This document shows positions 32,569 to 41,546 of a stretch of 64,000 bases of DNA, in pieces. Each line of letters opens with the position of its first letter. Within the stretch, counting starts at the first letter, position 1. Location of the stretch: positions 92,386 through 156,385 of the forward strand of contig NZ_SDPN01000005.1 of NCBI RefSeq assembly GCF_004134825.1, written 5' to 3'. The position numbers were made by a program, and so were the translations under genes. Source of the DNA: Agromyces albus. Its GTDB lineage: Bacteria; Actinomycetota; Actinomycetes; Actinomycetales; Microbacteriaceae. Below the pieces are notes generated by a model. It was not told where the DNA came from and did no database searches. It worked only from the letters and a program-made list of their open reading frames with translations.

Positions 32569-33683
32569 GCGGCGGCCACCTCCACCCAGCCGTCGGAGGC
32601 CGCCGAGGCGAGCACGGCCTCGGTGAGGCGCACAGCGCGCAGCCCGTCGGCGAATCGGGGAAGCCCGTCGGGAGCGCTGCCGTCGATGGCAGCGTACGCG
32701 TCGGCGACGAAGGCGTTGAAGGCGTCTTGATAGCCCATCGGATGCCCCGCCGGCACGAGCGCGAGGCGCGCCGCGTCGGGGGCGAGCCGGGCCGGGTCGC
32801 GTTCGAGCACACTCGAGCCGTCGACCCTGCCGAGCCAGAGCTGCTCGGGTCGCTCCTGCTCGAACCGGATGCTGCCGCTCGCGCCCGAGAGCTCGATCGA
32901 GAGCCCGTTCTTGTGCCCTGCCGCGACCTGCGACACGAGCAGCGTGCCGATCGCACCCGACTCGAGTTCGACGACGACGGCCACGAGGTCTTCGGTGGCG
33001 ATGTCGGCGTGTCTCGAGCGAGCCGCGTACACCGTGCGCGTCGAGGCGTTCAGGCGCACGATGCGCTCGCCCGACACGAACTCGAGCAGGTCGACGAGAT
33101 GCGAGCCGATGTCGGCGAAGGCGCGCGAGGGCCCGCCGAGCTCGGCGTCGACGCGCCAGTCGTCGTCGTGGGGCTCGGCGAGCCAGTCTTGGAGGTAGGC
33201 GCCTTGCACGCTGAGGAGCCTTCCGGTCTCGCCCCGGGCGACGCGCGCTCGGGCCTCTCTCGCCATCGGGTGGAACCGGTAGACGAAGGGCACCGCCGCC
33301 ACGAGGCCGCGGTCGGCGGCGAGCGCGGTGAGCTCGGCGGCATCCGTCACCGTCGTTGCGAGGGGCTTCTCGCAGATCACGTGCTTGCCGGCCTCGAGGG
33401 CGGCACGGGCGATCGCGGCGTGCGTGCTGTTCGGCGTGCAGATGTGCACGACGTCGATGCCGGGGTCGGCGAGCAATGCGTCGACCGAGTCGAAGGCCGC
33501 ACCGAGACCGAGGCGATCGGCGGCGTCGCGGGCACGGTCCGCCGATGACGACGCGCCGCCCGTGAGTTCGGCTCGAGCTGCCCGTGCAGCATGCGTGTGC
33601 ACGGCGGCCATGAAGCCCCCGCCGATGATGCCGGCGCGAAGGGTGTTGGCCGGGGCGATGACGTCCGTTGTCATGCTCGCCAT
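32565..33683 (-). CDS. Gfo/Idh/MocA-family oxidoreductase
   Basis: 372 residues. N-terminal Rossmann fold with GIIGGGFMA (about 19-27), the conserved EKPLATT motif near residue 105 and a C-terminal alpha/beta dimerisation domain. The family oxidises or reduces sugars and cyclitols with NAD(P), often creating 3-keto sugars or inososes. First gene of the seven-gene locus, divergent from the ROK regulator. Start choice between ATG 33683 and ATG 33674 is open; neither has a strong ribosome site. Together with the two isomerase-like proteins it probably processes the imported sugar. Confidence 0.92.
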   Translation of the reverse strand: MASMTTDVIAPANTLRAGIIGGGFMAAVHTHAARAARAELTGGASSSADRARDAADRLGLGAAFDSVDALLADPGIDVVHICTPNSTHAAIARAALEAGKHVICEKPLATTVTDAAELTALAADRGLVAAVPFVYRFHPMAREARARVARGETGRLLSVQGAYLQDWLAEPHDDDWRVDAELGGPSRAFADIGSHLVDLLEFVSGERIVRLNASTRTVYAARSRHADIATEDLVAVVVELESGAIGTLLVSQVAAGHKNGLSIELSGASGSIRFEQERPEQLWLGRVDGSSVLERDPARLAPDAARLALVPAGHPMGYQDAFNAFVADAYAAIDGSAPDGLPRFADGLRAVRLTEAVLASAASDGWVEVAAA

Positions 33684-33684
33684 A

Positions 33685-33744
33685 CTGACACAGGCCGGGC
33701 AACTTTTGCTACCGCTTCGTCGAAAGTCGACTACTACGTGTCAG
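33685..33744. promoter_or_regulatory. Symmetric elements in the ROK/oxidoreductase divergent promoter region
   Basis: CTGACAC (33685-33691) and GTGTCAG (33738-33744) are inverted. Inside, ACTTTTG and CGAAAGT (33702-33727) form another dyad, and GTCGA-AAG-TCGAC (33719-33731) a small perfect palindrome. These are candidate ROK operator sites. Confidence 0.45.
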
Positions 33745-33791
33745 CATGGTGCGAGATGACCCAGTGAAGATCGTTGTGCTTTACTCAGAAC

Positions 33792-34979
33792 ATGGTGGAC
33801 ATCAGCCGCGGATCGGCCCTCGGCATCTCGGGAGCGAGCGAGCTCTTCCAGCTGCTCCGCGACGGGGCGCCGCGCACCCGTGCTTCGCTCGCGCAGACCA
33901 CGGGGCTGGCCCGCTCGACCATCGCGGCTCGCGTCGACGAGCTCATGCGACTCGGCCTCGTGACACCCGTCGCCGACGCCGCCTCCACCGGCGGCCGCCC
34001 GCCGTCGCAATTCGCGCTGAACCCCGCTGCGCGCATCGTGCTCGCCGCCGACCTCGGCGCTTCGCACGCCACGATCGCGGTCACCGACCTGGCGGGCACG
34101 GTGCTCGCCTCGCGCAGCGAACCCATGGACATCGCTCGCGGCCCCGAGACCGTGCTCGGCTGGATGGTCGAGGCCGGCCTCGCACTCGTCGCCGAACTCG
34201 GCCGCGACCGCAAGGAGCTCGTCGCGATCGGCATCGGCGTTCCCGGGCCCGTCGAGCACTCCACCGGCCGGCCGGTGAATCCGCCGATCATGCCCGGCTG
34301 GGACCGCTTCGACGTGCCCGGATGGGTGCAGCAGCACCTCGAGGTGCCCGTGCTCGTCGACAACGACGTGAACATCATGGCCCTCGGCGAGCGCGCGCTC
34401 GCCTGGCCGAACGTGGAGCATCTCGTATTCGTGAAGGTCGCTACGGGCATCGGCTCGGGCGTCATCTCAGGCGGGCTGCTGCAGCGCGGCGCACAGGGCA
34501 TCGCGGGCGACATCGGCCACGTGCGGGTCGCGCGCGGCGCCGACGTGCCCTGCCACTGCGGAAATCGCGGATGCCTCGAAGCCCTCGCCTCAGGCCCCGC
34601 GATCGCGCGCGCGCTGCGCGAGCAGGGCGTCGACGTGCAATCGGGCAGCGACGTCGTCGAGCTCGTCAAGCGCGGCGACATCGACGCGATCCAGGCCGTG
34701 CGCCAGGCCGGCCGCGACATCGGCGAAGTGCTCACGGCGTGCGTGAGCCTCGTGAACCCGTCGGTCATCGCGATCGGCGGCTCGATGGCACGGGCCGGCG
34801 AGCACCTCATCGCCGGCGTGCGCGAGGTCGTCTACACCCGCTCGATGCCGCTCGCCACCGAGCACCTCGCCATCGTGCAGTCGGCCGCGGCGGCGAACGC
34901 CGCCGTGCTCGGCGCGAGCATGCTCGCCATTCACCACGTGCTCTCCCCCGAGGGCATCGACGCGCTCGCCGCCCGCTGA
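33792..34979 (+). CDS. ROK-family transcriptional regulator
   Basis: 395 residues from ATG at 33792, chosen over an upstream TTG because TTTACT sits 6 nt before it, compatible with leaderless expression. N-terminal winged HTH (about 15-75: RASLAQTTGLARSTIAARVDELMRLGLV), then a sugar-kinase-like ROK fold: LAADLGASHATIAV, GIGVPGPVEHSTG, VLVDNDVNIMALGE and the zinc motif CHCGNRGCLEA near residue 258. It faces the sugar-catabolic locus and should control it in response to the sugar or a phosphorylated intermediate. Confidence 0.93.
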   Translation: MVDISRGSALGISGASELFQLLRDGAPRTRASLAQTTGLARSTIAARVDELMRLGLVTPVADAASTGGRPPSQFALNPAARIVLAADLGASHATIAVTDLAGTVLASRSEPMDIARGPETVLGWMVEAGLALVAELGRDRKELVAIGIGVPGPVEHSTGRPVNPPIMPGWDRFDVPGWVQQHLEVPVLVDNDVNIMALGERALAWPNVEHLVFVKVATGIGSGVISGGLLQRGAQGIAGDIGHVRVARGADVPCHCGNRGCLEALASGPAIARALREQGVDVQSGSDVVELVKRGDIDAIQAVRQAGRDIGEVLTACVSLVNPSVIAIGGSMARAGEHLIAGVREVVYTRSMPLATEHLAIVQSAAAANAAVLGASMLAIHHVLSPEGIDALAAR

Positions 34980-35028
34980 CCGCGACCGGCCCGGCACCGG
35001 TCGGCGCGCGCTGACTAGAGTGGGCATC

Positions 35029-36708
35029 ATGAGCGCGGCTCGTTCATTGGAGCGCGGCGATCGGGCACTCCGAGAGTGGTCCTGGCACGAGGCGCGCGCG
35101 GCCTTCGAGGAAGCGCTGCTCGACGACGAGACACCCGAAGCGCTCGAAGGCCTGGGAACCGCGGCTTCATGGCTCGACGACGCCGACACGGCGATCTCCG
35201 CCCGAGAGCGTGCGTACCGGCTGTACCGCGGCCGTGACGACGCGGAGGCCGCCGCCAGGGTCGCCGTCAGCCTCGCCGATGACCTCGTGACCTTTCGCGG
35301 TGAACGTGCCGTGGCGTCGGGTTGGCTCCAGCGCGCCCGTCGGCGACTCGAGGACCGACCCGACTCGCCGGTGCTCGTCTGGGCCGACGCCGTCGAGGCG
35401 TCCATGGCCATGCTGTACGAGCGCGACCTCCCCCGCGCCCTCGCTCTCGCCGAGCACGGGGTGGCCAATGGCCGCCGAATCGGGGACGTCGACGCCGAGA
35501 TGATCGCGCTGTCGTTGCTCGGCCTGGTGATGGTGTCGTCGGGTCGCCTGGCGGAAGGGGTGCGCGTGCTCGACGAAGCCGCTGCGGCGGCCGTCTCCGG
35601 GGAGGTGCGCGACCCGGTGGTGTCGGCCGCCGTATGCTGCGTCTTCGTGACAGCGAGCGCACGGATCCGCGACTTCGACCGGCTCGCGCAATGGTCACGG
35701 CACGTGATGCAGGTGTCGCAGGAGTGGACGAACCGTTCGATGTTCACCTATCCACGGATCGAGCACGCTGCGGCCCTCGTCTGGTGGGGCCGCTGGGGCG
35801 AAGCCGAACAGGAACTCGCCGAAGCGCTCACCGATATGTCGGCCCGGCCGCAGCTCGCCGCCCTCGCACTGTTGCGACTGGCCGACCTGCGGCGACGGCA
35901 GGGGCGGTATGACGAGGCACGGTCGCTGCTCGACGAACTGGATGAGAGTCCGCATGGGATCGCCTACGGAGAGCGCGCCGAGTCGGTGCGAGCCGTGCTG
36001 GCCCTGGACTCCGGAGACCTCGTCACGGCGGCCGAGGCGGCCGAGCGCGACCTGCGCGCGCTGCCGTCCGACGACATCGTGGAGCACGTGGACGGACTCG
36101 GGGTGTTGGTCCGTGCACGGCTCGGTCTGGGCGATCGTGAGGAGGCGCAGCGGGCTGCAGACACCTTGAGGTCGATCGCCGACGCGACGCCGACAGCTCC
36201 GATTCGCGCGTCGGCCAGCCTGGCTGCCGGGCTGGTCGCCGCAGCCCGCGGTGAGCACGCCGCCGCTCGCGGGTGGTTCGAGTCGGCGATCGCGGTCTAC
36301 CGAGCCGGCGGCGCGACGTTCGAGACGGCCCGCGCCCGAATCGAACTGGCGAGGTCGGTGTCCGCGCTCGGCCAGCCGCAGCGCGCCCTCGAGGAAGCTC
36401 GGAAGGCAGTCACCGCCTTCGAGGAGCTGGGTGCTCGCGCCGACGCGGCATCGGCTCAGACGGTCGCGGCCGACCTCGAGTCGAGCGTCCGGCCGGCCCG
36501 GCGACCCGGACCGCTCACCGCTCGCGAGGCCGAGGTGCTGCGCATGGTCGCTGCCGGCATGACGAATGACGAGATCGCGGCCGCTCTCGTCCTCTCGGTG
36601 CGCACCATCGAGCGGCACCTCTCCAACATCTACGCCAAGATCGGCGCCACCGGCCGGGCCGCGCGGGCCGCGGCCGCGTCGTACGCGCACACGCACGCCA
36701 TCGCGTAG
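35029..36708 (+). CDS. LuxR-family regulator with long TPR-type sensor region
   Basis: 559 residues from ATG at 35029, 7 nt after TAGAGT (leaderless-like); a GTG three codons earlier is also in frame. Residues 1-480 are helical TPR-like repeats rich in Ala and Arg (for example WHEARAAFEEALLDDETPEALEGLG). The final 65 residues are a LuxR HTH (LTAREAEVLRMVAAGMTNDE ... SVRTIERHLSNIYAKIGATGR). No ATPase domain. Second TPR-LuxR regulator in the window besides the one at 3158. Signal unknown; the following cupin gene in the same direction could be a target. Confidence 0.9.
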   Translation: MSAARSLERGDRALREWSWHEARAAFEEALLDDETPEALEGLGTAASWLDDADTAISARERAYRLYRGRDDAEAAARVAVSLADDLVTFRGERAVASGWLQRARRRLEDRPDSPVLVWADAVEASMAMLYERDLPRALALAEHGVANGRRIGDVDAEMIALSLLGLVMVSSGRLAEGVRVLDEAAAAAVSGEVRDPVVSAAVCCVFVTASARIRDFDRLAQWSRHVMQVSQEWTNRSMFTYPRIEHAAALVWWGRWGEAEQELAEALTDMSARPQLAALALLRLADLRRRQGRYDEARSLLDELDESPHGIAYGERAESVRAVLALDSGDLVTAAEAAERDLRALPSDDIVEHVDGLGVLVRARLGLGDREEAQRAADTLRSIADATPTAPIRASASLAAGLVAAARGEHAAARGWFESAIAVYRAGGATFETARARIELARSVSALGQPQRALEEARKAVTAFEELGARADAASAQTVAADLESSVRPARRPGPLTAREAEVLRMVAAGMTNDEIAAALVLSVRTIERHLSNIYAKIGATGRAARAAAASYAHTHAIA

Positions 36709-36796
36709 ACGCTCGCGGAAGAAGTGCGTGCCGCGGGCGGCGAAACCTGCGTGCCGGCACGGATGATCCACGACCCTCGACGCCCTACCTTCGGAG

Positions 36797-36843
36797 AACC
36801 GGATCCGGTTGGATGCCGGGGTCCCGGCGCCAGCCGGATCCGG
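36797..36843 (+). promoter_or_regulatory. Paired CCGGATCCGG palindromes
   Basis: AACCGGATCCGGTT (36797-36810) and CCGGATCCGG (36834-36843) lie 35 bp apart just upstream of the cupin gene start at 36866. Identical palindromic cores suggest a dimeric regulator. Confidence 0.45.
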
Positions 36844-36865
36844 ACGAACCGAGAGGAGCGGGCAG

Positions 36866-37252
36866 ATGCCCAAGACATCGAAACAGGACGCCGCCGAGAC
36901 CGTCGAGATCGTCGGCTACGAGGGGCACCTCCAGGAGCTCGGCGGCTACACCGTCGCCTTCGAGACCTACACCGAGGACGCCGACCTCGCGCCGCTCTTC
37001 GCCGGGTTGCCCGACGACCGGTGCCAGTGCGTGCACCTCGGCTACGTGCTGAGCGGATCGGTGAAGTTCACGTTCACCGATGGGCACGAGGAGGTCTACG
37101 TCGCGGGCGACGCCTATCACGCGCCGCCAGGACACACCCCGACGCTCTATGCCGGCACCGAGCTCGTCGAGTTCAGTCCGACCGAGGCACTGCAGCAGAC
37201 GCTCGAGGTCGTCGGGCGCAACTCGGAGGCGGCTACGCCGACCAGTGGGTAG
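36866..37252 (+). CDS. Cupin-domain protein
   Basis: 128 residues from ATG at 36866 (GAGAGGAGCGG upstream). A single cupin fold: LGYVLSGSVKFTFTDGHEEVYVAGDAYHAPPGHTP spans both cupin motifs, with His 75-ish and two C-terminal His as possible ligands. A Cys pair (RCQC) precedes the first motif. Stand-alone cupins of this size are often sensors or small-molecule binders; no activity can be assigned. Upstream palindromes imply regulation. Confidence 0.82.
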   Translation: MPKTSKQDAAETVEIVGYEGHLQELGGYTVAFETYTEDADLAPLFAGLPDDRCQCVHLGYVLSGSVKFTFTDGHEEVYVAGDAYHAPPGHTPTLYAGTELVEFSPTEALQQTLEVVGRNSEAATPTSG

Positions 37253-37280
37253 CGGATGCCGTGGGGTCGAGGGAGCCTGC

Positions 37281-38495
37281 TCAGCGCGCGGCTCCCACGG
37301 CGAGCTCCCTCGCCCGTGCCATCGCTGCCTCGAACCGGGGCAGGCTCGCCTCGATCGTCTCCATCGTCGCCGTCAACGAGATGCGGAAGAAGCCGGGCGT
37401 CTCGAACATCCGGCCGGGCAGCACCAGTACGTTCTCACGGTCGAGGATCGCGGCGAACTCCGCATCATCGGGCAGCGGTGACTCGGGGAAGAGGTAGAAC
37501 GTGCCCTCGGGCACGTTGACCCGGTAGCCCATGCCGACGAGCGCCTCCACCATCACGTCGCGCTTCCGCTGGAACAGGGGGATGTCGAAGGCGAGCGTCT
37601 CGAGCTGCGGCAGCGCGTACTGCATCGACGCGTTGGGGAAGAGCCATCCGCCGGAGATCTGCAACGCCTCGATGGCATCTCGCAGCGCAGTGCGGTCGGG
37701 CATGGTCGGCGGCACCGCGAGGTATCCGATGCGCTCGCCCGGCGAAAGCAGCGTCTTGCCGTAGCTGTAGGCGAGGAAGCTCCACGGGTAGAACTCGACG
37801 GGAGTGTGGAAGCGCGCGCCGTCGAAGACGATGCGGTTGTAGGCCTCGTCGGAGATGAGGTAGATGCGGCGTCCGTTGCGCTCCGAGGCCTCTTCGAGCA
37901 GCGCAGCCAGCCGTTGGAGCGTCTCGACCGGATAGATCCTGCCGGTGGGGTTGTTCGGGCTGTTGACGATCACGATGCGCGTGCGCGGCGTGATCGCTGC
38001 CGCGATCGCATCCAGATCGAGGTCGAAGGTCGTGCGGTCGATCGACACCTTCACCGGCACGAGGCCCGCCTCCAGCAGGATCGGCTCGTAGAGGAACCAT
38101 GGCGGCAGGCTGTAGACGACCTCGTCTCCCGGATCGCCGACGAGCTTCAGCGCAACCGAGATCGCCGTGAACCCGCCCGTCGTGAGGTGCAGGTCGTCGG
38201 CTTCGAAGGGAAGACCGGTGTGCCGCCGAAGCGACTCGGTCGCCGCCTCGATCGCCTTCGGGTCGCCGATCCTGTAGGCGAACCAGAGCTCGTGCTGCGG
38301 GACCAGGGCCTCACGCAGGATCTCGACATAGGCAGTGGACGGCGGATCATGCGGATCGCCGAACGTGAAGTCCAGCACGCCCGGCTGATGCCGGCGCTCC
38401 TGGTAGCCGGAGCGCCGGTAGAACTCGAAGAGCAACTGGAAGGGCGTTGCGGCGGCGACCGTCGCGACCCGCTCGGAAATGTGATTCTCGTCCAT
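37281..38495 (-). CDS. PLP-dependent aminotransferase (class I/II)
   Basis: 404 residues from ATG at 38495 (AAGGGGG upstream). Fold type I motifs: TTGGFTAISVALKLV (cofactor phosphate loop), SPNNPTGRIY, SDEAYNRIVF (Asp to the pyridine nitrogen), and the Schiff-base Lys in YSYGKTLLSPGERIGYLA with the Arg of the phosphate cup. It looks like an aspartate/alanine-type aminotransferase; the amino donor is unknown. Monocistronic, divergent from the YqaJ-like gene. Confidence 0.9.
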   Translation of the reverse strand: MDENHISERVATVAAATPFQLLFEFYRRSGYQERRHQPGVLDFTFGDPHDPPSTAYVEILREALVPQHELWFAYRIGDPKAIEAATESLRRHTGLPFEADDLHLTTGGFTAISVALKLVGDPGDEVVYSLPPWFLYEPILLEAGLVPVKVSIDRTTFDLDLDAIAAAITPRTRIVIVNSPNNPTGRIYPVETLQRLAALLEEASERNGRRIYLISDEAYNRIVFDGARFHTPVEFYPWSFLAYSYGKTLLSPGERIGYLAVPPTMPDRTALRDAIEALQISGGWLFPNASMQYALPQLETLAFDIPLFQRKRDVMVEALVGMGYRVNVPEGTFYLFPESPLPDDAEFAAILDRENVLVLPGRMFETPGFFRISLTATMETIEASLPRFEAAMARARELAVGAAR

Positions 38496-38697
38496 GAGTC
38501 CCCCTTGGGGATCGGCAGGGGACCTCTCGCGCGAGGCCCGGTTGCCGCCGCCAGAATACTCCGCTCCGTCTCGCGCCGCGCCCTGTTCATTTCGTCGGTG
38601 GAGCACCTGCGAATCGTCATTCCGACGCCTGCCACCGCGATCGCCGAACCGCGTGGCTCGGCAGGCCGCTGTGGTGGGCGGGCGGTACGCTCGGGGG

Positions 38698-39354
38698 GTG
38701 CCCGATACGCCCTTCGCCCTCTTCGATCTCGAGGGCTCGACGGCGGTCGTCGAGGCACCTCCGCGGCACCCTCACGAGACGCGGATCGTGGCCGATTCGA
38801 GCGATCGGGTGGCCTGGCTGCGGGCTCGCTCTCGCGGCATCACGGCGACGGATGTCGCGAAGCTCGCGTCACGGGCATCCGTTCGCTCTGCCGCGTGGGA
38901 GAAGCGATACGGCTCGAGCTTCGGCGGCAGCCGCTACACCGACCACGGGCGTGAACGCGAGCCCGTGATCGCCGAGTGGGTGCGCCGCACGCACGGCATC
39001 GAGCCGTCGTCGCTGCTCTTCCACTCCGCGACCGAGCGCCGGCACCTCGCGACTCCCGACGGGCTCCGCGTCGCTCCCGACGGCGAGCTCCAGCTGTGCG
39101 AGATCAAGACCACGTCGAAGCCGTGGCGCGGCATCCCGCGCGGCTATCTCCGGCAGGTGTGGTGGCAGCAGTACGTGCTCGGCGCCGAGCGCACGCTCGT
39201 GGTGTGGGAACGCCACGACGATTTCGTGCCCGTGGCCGAAGAGCCCGAGTGCCGCTGGGTCGACCGCGACGACGACCAGATCGCGATCCTCGTGCACCTC
39301 GCGAACGCGCTCATCGACGAGCTCCACGCGAGCACGGCCGGCCGCGCTCGATGA
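38698..39354 (+). CDS. YqaJ-like (lambda-exonuclease-fold) domain protein
   Basis: 218 residues from GTG at 38698, which follows TACGCT by 6 nt (leaderless). The central region (RSRGITATDVAKLA ... AWEKRYG ... GREREPVIAEWVRRTHG ... LRVAPDGELQLCEIKTTSKPW ... GYLRQVWWQQYVLGAERTLVVWE) matches YqaJ-family recombinase nucleases: Glu of REREPVIAEW, Asp of APDGEL, and the ExK in LCEIKTT are the PD-(D/E)XK-type catalytic set. No phage genes surround it, so it is a chromosomal stand-alone copy rather than part of a prophage recombination module. Its role in DNA processing is inferred. Confidence 0.75.
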   Translation: MPDTPFALFDLEGSTAVVEAPPRHPHETRIVADSSDRVAWLRARSRGITATDVAKLASRASVRSAAWEKRYGSSFGGSRYTDHGREREPVIAEWVRRTHGIEPSSLLFHSATERRHLATPDGLRVAPDGELQLCEIKTTSKPWRGIPRGYLRQVWWQQYVLGAERTLVVWERHDDFVPVAEEPECRWVDRDDDQIAILVHLANALIDELHASTAGRAR

Positions 39355-39464
39355 CCCAGGTCGGGCGCCGGCTGCGACGCGACTGACGGCTCAGCGAATC
39401 GCCACGCCGGGCGACCCGGAGTGCAGCATAGTGGAGAGTCAGAATGGTGCTCAGGAGGTAGCGG

Positions 39465-40439
39465 ATGACCGAGACGATGCGTGCCCTGGTGATCGATCGG
39501 GTCGGGGGGCCCGACGAACTGCACCTCGCCGAGGTGCCGGTGCCGCGGCGCGTGAGCGACGAGGTGCTCGTGCGCGTCGTCGCCGCGGGCGTGAATCCCA
39601 TCGACATGAAGACTCGCGCGGGCCGCGGAGTGTCTGCGGCGATCCCCGGCTACCCCGCCGTGCTCGGCAACGACTTCTCCGGTGTCGTCGAGACGGTGCC
39701 ATACGCGCACCACCCGCTGCAACCCGGCGATCGGGTGTACGGCATGGGTCGCGTGCCGCGACTCGGGGGCAGCTATGCCGAGTTCATGTCGGTCTCGTCG
39801 ATGAGCATCACGCCGATGCCCGCGACGCTCGGCTTCGTCGAGGCGGCCGCCGTGCCGCTCGCCGCGCTCACCGCATGGGGCGCCGTCATCGACACGGCGC
39901 GCGCCCACGACGGCCAGCGGATGCTCATCCACGCCGGCGCCGGCGGCGTCGGCCATTTCGCGGTGCAGTTCGCGTCGTACTTCGGCGCGAACGTGACGGC
40001 CACCTGTTCGGCCCGCAACGCCGACCTCGTGCGGGCACTCGGCGCCAGGCACGTCATCGACTACGAGCGCGAACGCTTCGAGCGGGTCGCGCACGACCAA
40101 GATGTCGTCATCGACCTCATCGGCAATGGCACGGATGACACGAGCACCCGCTCGCTCGACGCGCTGCGTCCCGACGGTCTCATCGTGACCGTGCCGACCG
40201 GGTCGTGGCCCTCGATGGCCGAAGATGCAGCGGCTCGCGGCATCCGTGCCACCGGCTATTCGGTCTCGCCCGACGCGCGCACTCTCGCGGTCATCACGCG
40301 GCTCATCGACGACGGAGCCGTGCGCGTGCACGTCGAGCAGGAGTTCCCGCTCGAGGAGGGCGCCGAGGCGCATCGCGTGCTCGAGGGCGGCCACGTGCGC
40401 GGCAAGCTCGTGCTGCGAGTCGCGCCCGATCCCGAGTGA
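39465..40439 (+). CDS. NADPH:quinone reductase-like MDR oxidoreductase
   Basis: 324 residues with an excellent ribosome site (AGGAGGTAGC) before ATG 39465. Medium-chain dehydrogenase/reductase fold: N-terminal GroES-like domain (VVAAGVNPIDMKTRAG, LGNDFSGVVE) and NADP-binding domain with GAGGVGHFAVQFASYFGA near residue 155. No structural or catalytic zinc Cys set, so it belongs to the zinc-independent quinone oxidoreductase branch. Likely reduces quinones or enones using NADPH. Monocistronic. Confidence 0.9.
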   Translation: MTETMRALVIDRVGGPDELHLAEVPVPRRVSDEVLVRVVAAGVNPIDMKTRAGRGVSAAIPGYPAVLGNDFSGVVETVPYAHHPLQPGDRVYGMGRVPRLGGSYAEFMSVSSMSITPMPATLGFVEAAAVPLAALTAWGAVIDTARAHDGQRMLIHAGAGGVGHFAVQFASYFGANVTATCSARNADLVRALGARHVIDYERERFERVAHDQDVVIDLIGNGTDDTSTRSLDALRPDGLIVTVPTGSWPSMAEDAAARGIRATGYSVSPDARTLAVITRLIDDGAVRVHVEQEFPLEEGAEAHRVLEGGHVRGKLVLRVAPDPE

Positions 40440-40517
40440 GCGATCGGCGGCGGATCGCTCGTCAGCCCGCGTGCCGTCCATGGCGTCGAATCCCGGCCGA
40501 GGTGTCAGGATGTCCCC

Positions 40518-41546
40518 ATGACGACGTCGCCGTGGCCTGACCTCATCGAAGAGGCACGGCGCTACCCGTCGCCCCACAACTCCCAACCCATCAAGGTGCG
40601 GCCGATCGGCGACCGCGAGGCACGGGTGTTCTACGACCTCGACCTCGGGCTTCCGGCCGAGTCGTTCGGAATTCCGTTCGGCCATGTGTGCGCCGGCGTC
40701 TTCCTCGAGAGCCTCGCCACCGTTGCCGCCGGCCGTGGCTTCACCGTGGTCGAAGAGCTCCGGCACGCCGACATGGACTTCGCCGCCGCAGATCGCCGGC
40801 ACCTGATCGGCACGGTACGTCTCGAACCCGCGCCGGTCACCGCCGAGGCATCCCGCCGGCTGGTGGCCTTTCGCGCACGACGCACCTCGCGGCGGCCCTA
40901 CGATCGCACCCTCGTTCCGCCCGACGTCATCGCGCGGGTCCGCGACGTCGCGGCTGCGAGCGGGCAGCATTTCGAGACGACCGCCGACGAGCACACGGTG
41001 CACGACCTCGTGCACATCAACCAGGCGACCCTGTTCTCCGACCTGCAGAACGACGCGGTGTACGCGGAGATCATGCACTGGCTGCGCTTCTCACGCGCTG
41101 AGGCGGCGGCAGCAGCCGACGGGCTGTCGGCCGAGACCATGCTCATGCCCGGCGGCATCCTGAAGCTCGCGATGGCCCACCGCGAGTGGTGGTCGGCGCC
41201 CGTCGTCGGGCCGATCATCCGCTCGATCTACCTGAACACCATGCGTGGGGTGCGCCAACTGGGCTGGCTGACCGGCCCGTTCGAGGGCCCCGCCGACTAC
41301 GTCGAGGCCGGTCGCGCGTTCATGCGGGTGTGGCTGGAGTTCACGCTGTACGGAGTGCGGCTGCACCCGTTCGGCACCGTCATCACGAACCCCGACTCCC
41401 ACGTGCGATTCGCTGAAGCCGTCGGCGCTGTCGAGACGGATGGACGCATGGCGTGGATGCTGTTCCGGTTCGGCCACTCCGCCGAGCCGCCCTTCGCGCA
41501 CCGGCGTCCTGCTGCCGCGATGCTCCTTCGAGAGGAACCCGCGTGA
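40518..41546 (+). CDS. Nitroreductase-superfamily protein (Acg-like)
   Basis: 342 residues from ATG at 40518, 6 nt after CAGGAT (leaderless-like). The N-terminal YPSPHNSQPIKVRP and the RRTSRRPYDR segment near residue 120 are flavin-contact motifs of Acg/Rv3131-like nitroreductases; a C-terminal half-domain (HLHPFGT-like GVRLHPFGTVITN, MLFRFGHS) completes the fused pseudo-dimer. In mycobacteria Acg-type proteins may sequester flavin rather than reduce substrate. Its stop overlaps the GTG start of the adenylate-forming enzyme gene (GTGA), so the two are co-translated and probably act on the same substrate. Confidence 0.82.
   Translation: MTTSPWPDLIEEARRYPSPHNSQPIKVRPIGDREARVFYDLDLGLPAESFGIPFGHVCAGVFLESLATVAAGRGFTVVEELRHADMDFAAADRRHLIGTVRLEPAPVTAEASRRLVAFRARRTSRRPYDRTLVPPDVIARVRDVAAASGQHFETTADEHTVHDLVHINQATLFSDLQNDAVYAEIMHWLRFSRAEAAAAADGLSAETMLMPGGILKLAMAHREWWSAPVVGPIIRSIYLNTMRGVRQLGWLTGPFEGPADYVEAGRAFMRVWLEFTLYGVRLHPFGTVITNPDSHVRFAEAVGAVETDGRMAWMLFRFGHSAEPPFAHRRPAAAMLLREEPA

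Noticed and set aside
28800..33702. Very long minus-strand frames that seem to fuse adjacent transporter genes
   Set aside because: They result from shadow sequence upstream of the true ATG starts; the overlapping ATGA junctions define separate genes.
39144..41078. 644-codon open frame on the minus strand opposite the quinone reductase and nitroreductase genes
   Set aside because: Antisense to recognisable enzymes with ribosome site or leaderless signals; no motif in the long frame.
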